Of a stretch of DNA of 64,000 nucleotides, positions 63,708-64,000 are shown in pieces. The position numbers and the translations under genes are program-made. The DNA comes from Antiquaquibacter metalliresistens (GTDB lineage Bacteria > Actinomycetota > Actinomycetes > Actinomycetales > Microbacteriaceae), in assembly GCF_029211225.1 (NCBI RefSeq), contig NZ_JARGEM010000002.1:310001-374000 (forward strand), read 5' to 3'. Under the pieces are notes generated by a model. The model was not told where the DNA came from, ran no database searches, and worked only from the letters and a program-made list of their open reading frames with translations. Every line of letters starts with the position of its first letter. Positions within the stretch are counted from its first letter, which is position 1.

Positions 63708-64000
63708 TCACTCGACCGTGACCGACTTGGCGAGGTTGCGCGGCTGGTCCACGTCGAGTCCCTTGGCCGACGCGAGTTCCATCGCGAAGATGTGCAGCGG
63801 CACCACCGCGAGCATCGGCTCGAAGAGGGGGCCGGCGAGCGGGATCGGCACGACCTCGTCCGCGAAGGGGAGCACCGCGGCATCCCCCTGCTCGGCGATG
63901 GCGATGACGCGAGCCCCGCGAGCCCGGATCTCCTGGATGTTGGAGACCACCTTCGCGTGCATCTCCCGCGACTGCCGGGGGCTCGGCACGATCACGATCA
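63708..64000 (-). CDS. glmS: Glucosamine-6-phosphate synthase, C-terminal part
   Basis: Only the last ~97 codons are in the window. They match the C-terminal isomerase domain (second SIS domain) of glutamine:fructose-6-phosphate aminotransferase: SNIQEIRARGARVIAIAEQGD, PIPLAGPLFEPMLAVVPLHIFA and the invariant end DQPRNLAKSVTVE. The enzyme makes glucosamine-6-phosphate for UDP-GlcNAc. It starts the acpS-alr-tsaEB-rimI-tsaD operon; the N-terminus lies beyond the right edge. Confidence 0.97.
   Translation of the reverse strand, partial: IVIVPSPRQSREMHAKVVSNIQEIRARGARVIAIAEQGDAAVLPFADEVVPIPLAGPLFEPMLAVVPLHIFAMELASAKGLDVDQPRNLAKSVTVE

Overview
The window is about 64 kb of chromosomal DNA from a high-GC actinobacterium, most likely a member of the Microbacteriaceae. 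The case rests on gene neighbourhoods and families: purN-purH beside a PerM/DUF6350 membrane protein and sucCD, three purine genes guaA, guaB and guaB3, a UvrD1-type helicase, a GuaB3 protein, DUF3817, paired DUF4190 proteins, and the order glmS-acpS-alr-tsaE-tsaB-rimI-tsaD. Start codons are often GTG or TTG and ATGA/GTGA overlaps are common. No rRNA, tRNA, insertion sequence, prophage or CRISPR array was seen.

Layout. 1-10 kb (all minus): the end of an ABC exporter half, a membrane-fused dimethylargininase, purH-purN, a PerM-like protein and sucD-sucC. 10-17 kb: an MpaB-family (DUF2236) protein, an Ntn-hydrolase relative whose nucleophilic cysteine position is Arg, an MFS transporter, an RNB ribonuclease and pcrA. 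17-26 kb: a cluster of three sibling lipoproteins, a six-helix membrane protein, an S1C serine protease and a 34-residue membrane peptide, followed by a response regulator and two membrane histidine kinases, one with a degenerate ATP-binding domain. 26-39 kb: a phosphodiesterase, a Bax-inhibitor-like protein, a reductase-methyltransferase fusion with its divergent XRE/cupin regulator, two dynamin-like GTPases, guaA, a SURF1 protein and a K+/H+ antiporter with its RCK subunit. 39-46 kb: glpD, guaB3, a TetR-controlled ABC exporter and an orphan AbiEi-like nuclease gene flanked by ~20-bp-period repeats. 46-56 kb: guaB and a branched-chain-type uptake operon livHMGF convergent with three tandem solute-binding lipoproteins. 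56-64 kb: rarD, groES under two CIRCE operators, a methyltransferase, two DUF4190 proteins and the t6A/cell-wall operon tsaD-rimI-tsaB-tsaE-alr-acpS-glmS.

How the parts may work together. The 17-26 kb block is the best candidate for an undescribed envelope system. Three lipoproteins share an identically spaced C-X22-W-X9-C pattern, they lie with a surface serine protease and a membrane protein, and a signalling operon with an active-looking kinase and a probable pseudokinase follows directly upstream. The liv block pairs an unusual LivH carrying an extracytoplasmic beta domain with three duplicated binding proteins, and both sides have GTTAC-type inverted repeats upstream that could bind one regulator. 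Everything else reads as core metabolism with locally interesting regulatory sites.

All calls come from reading the sequence and known family motifs; no database search was run.
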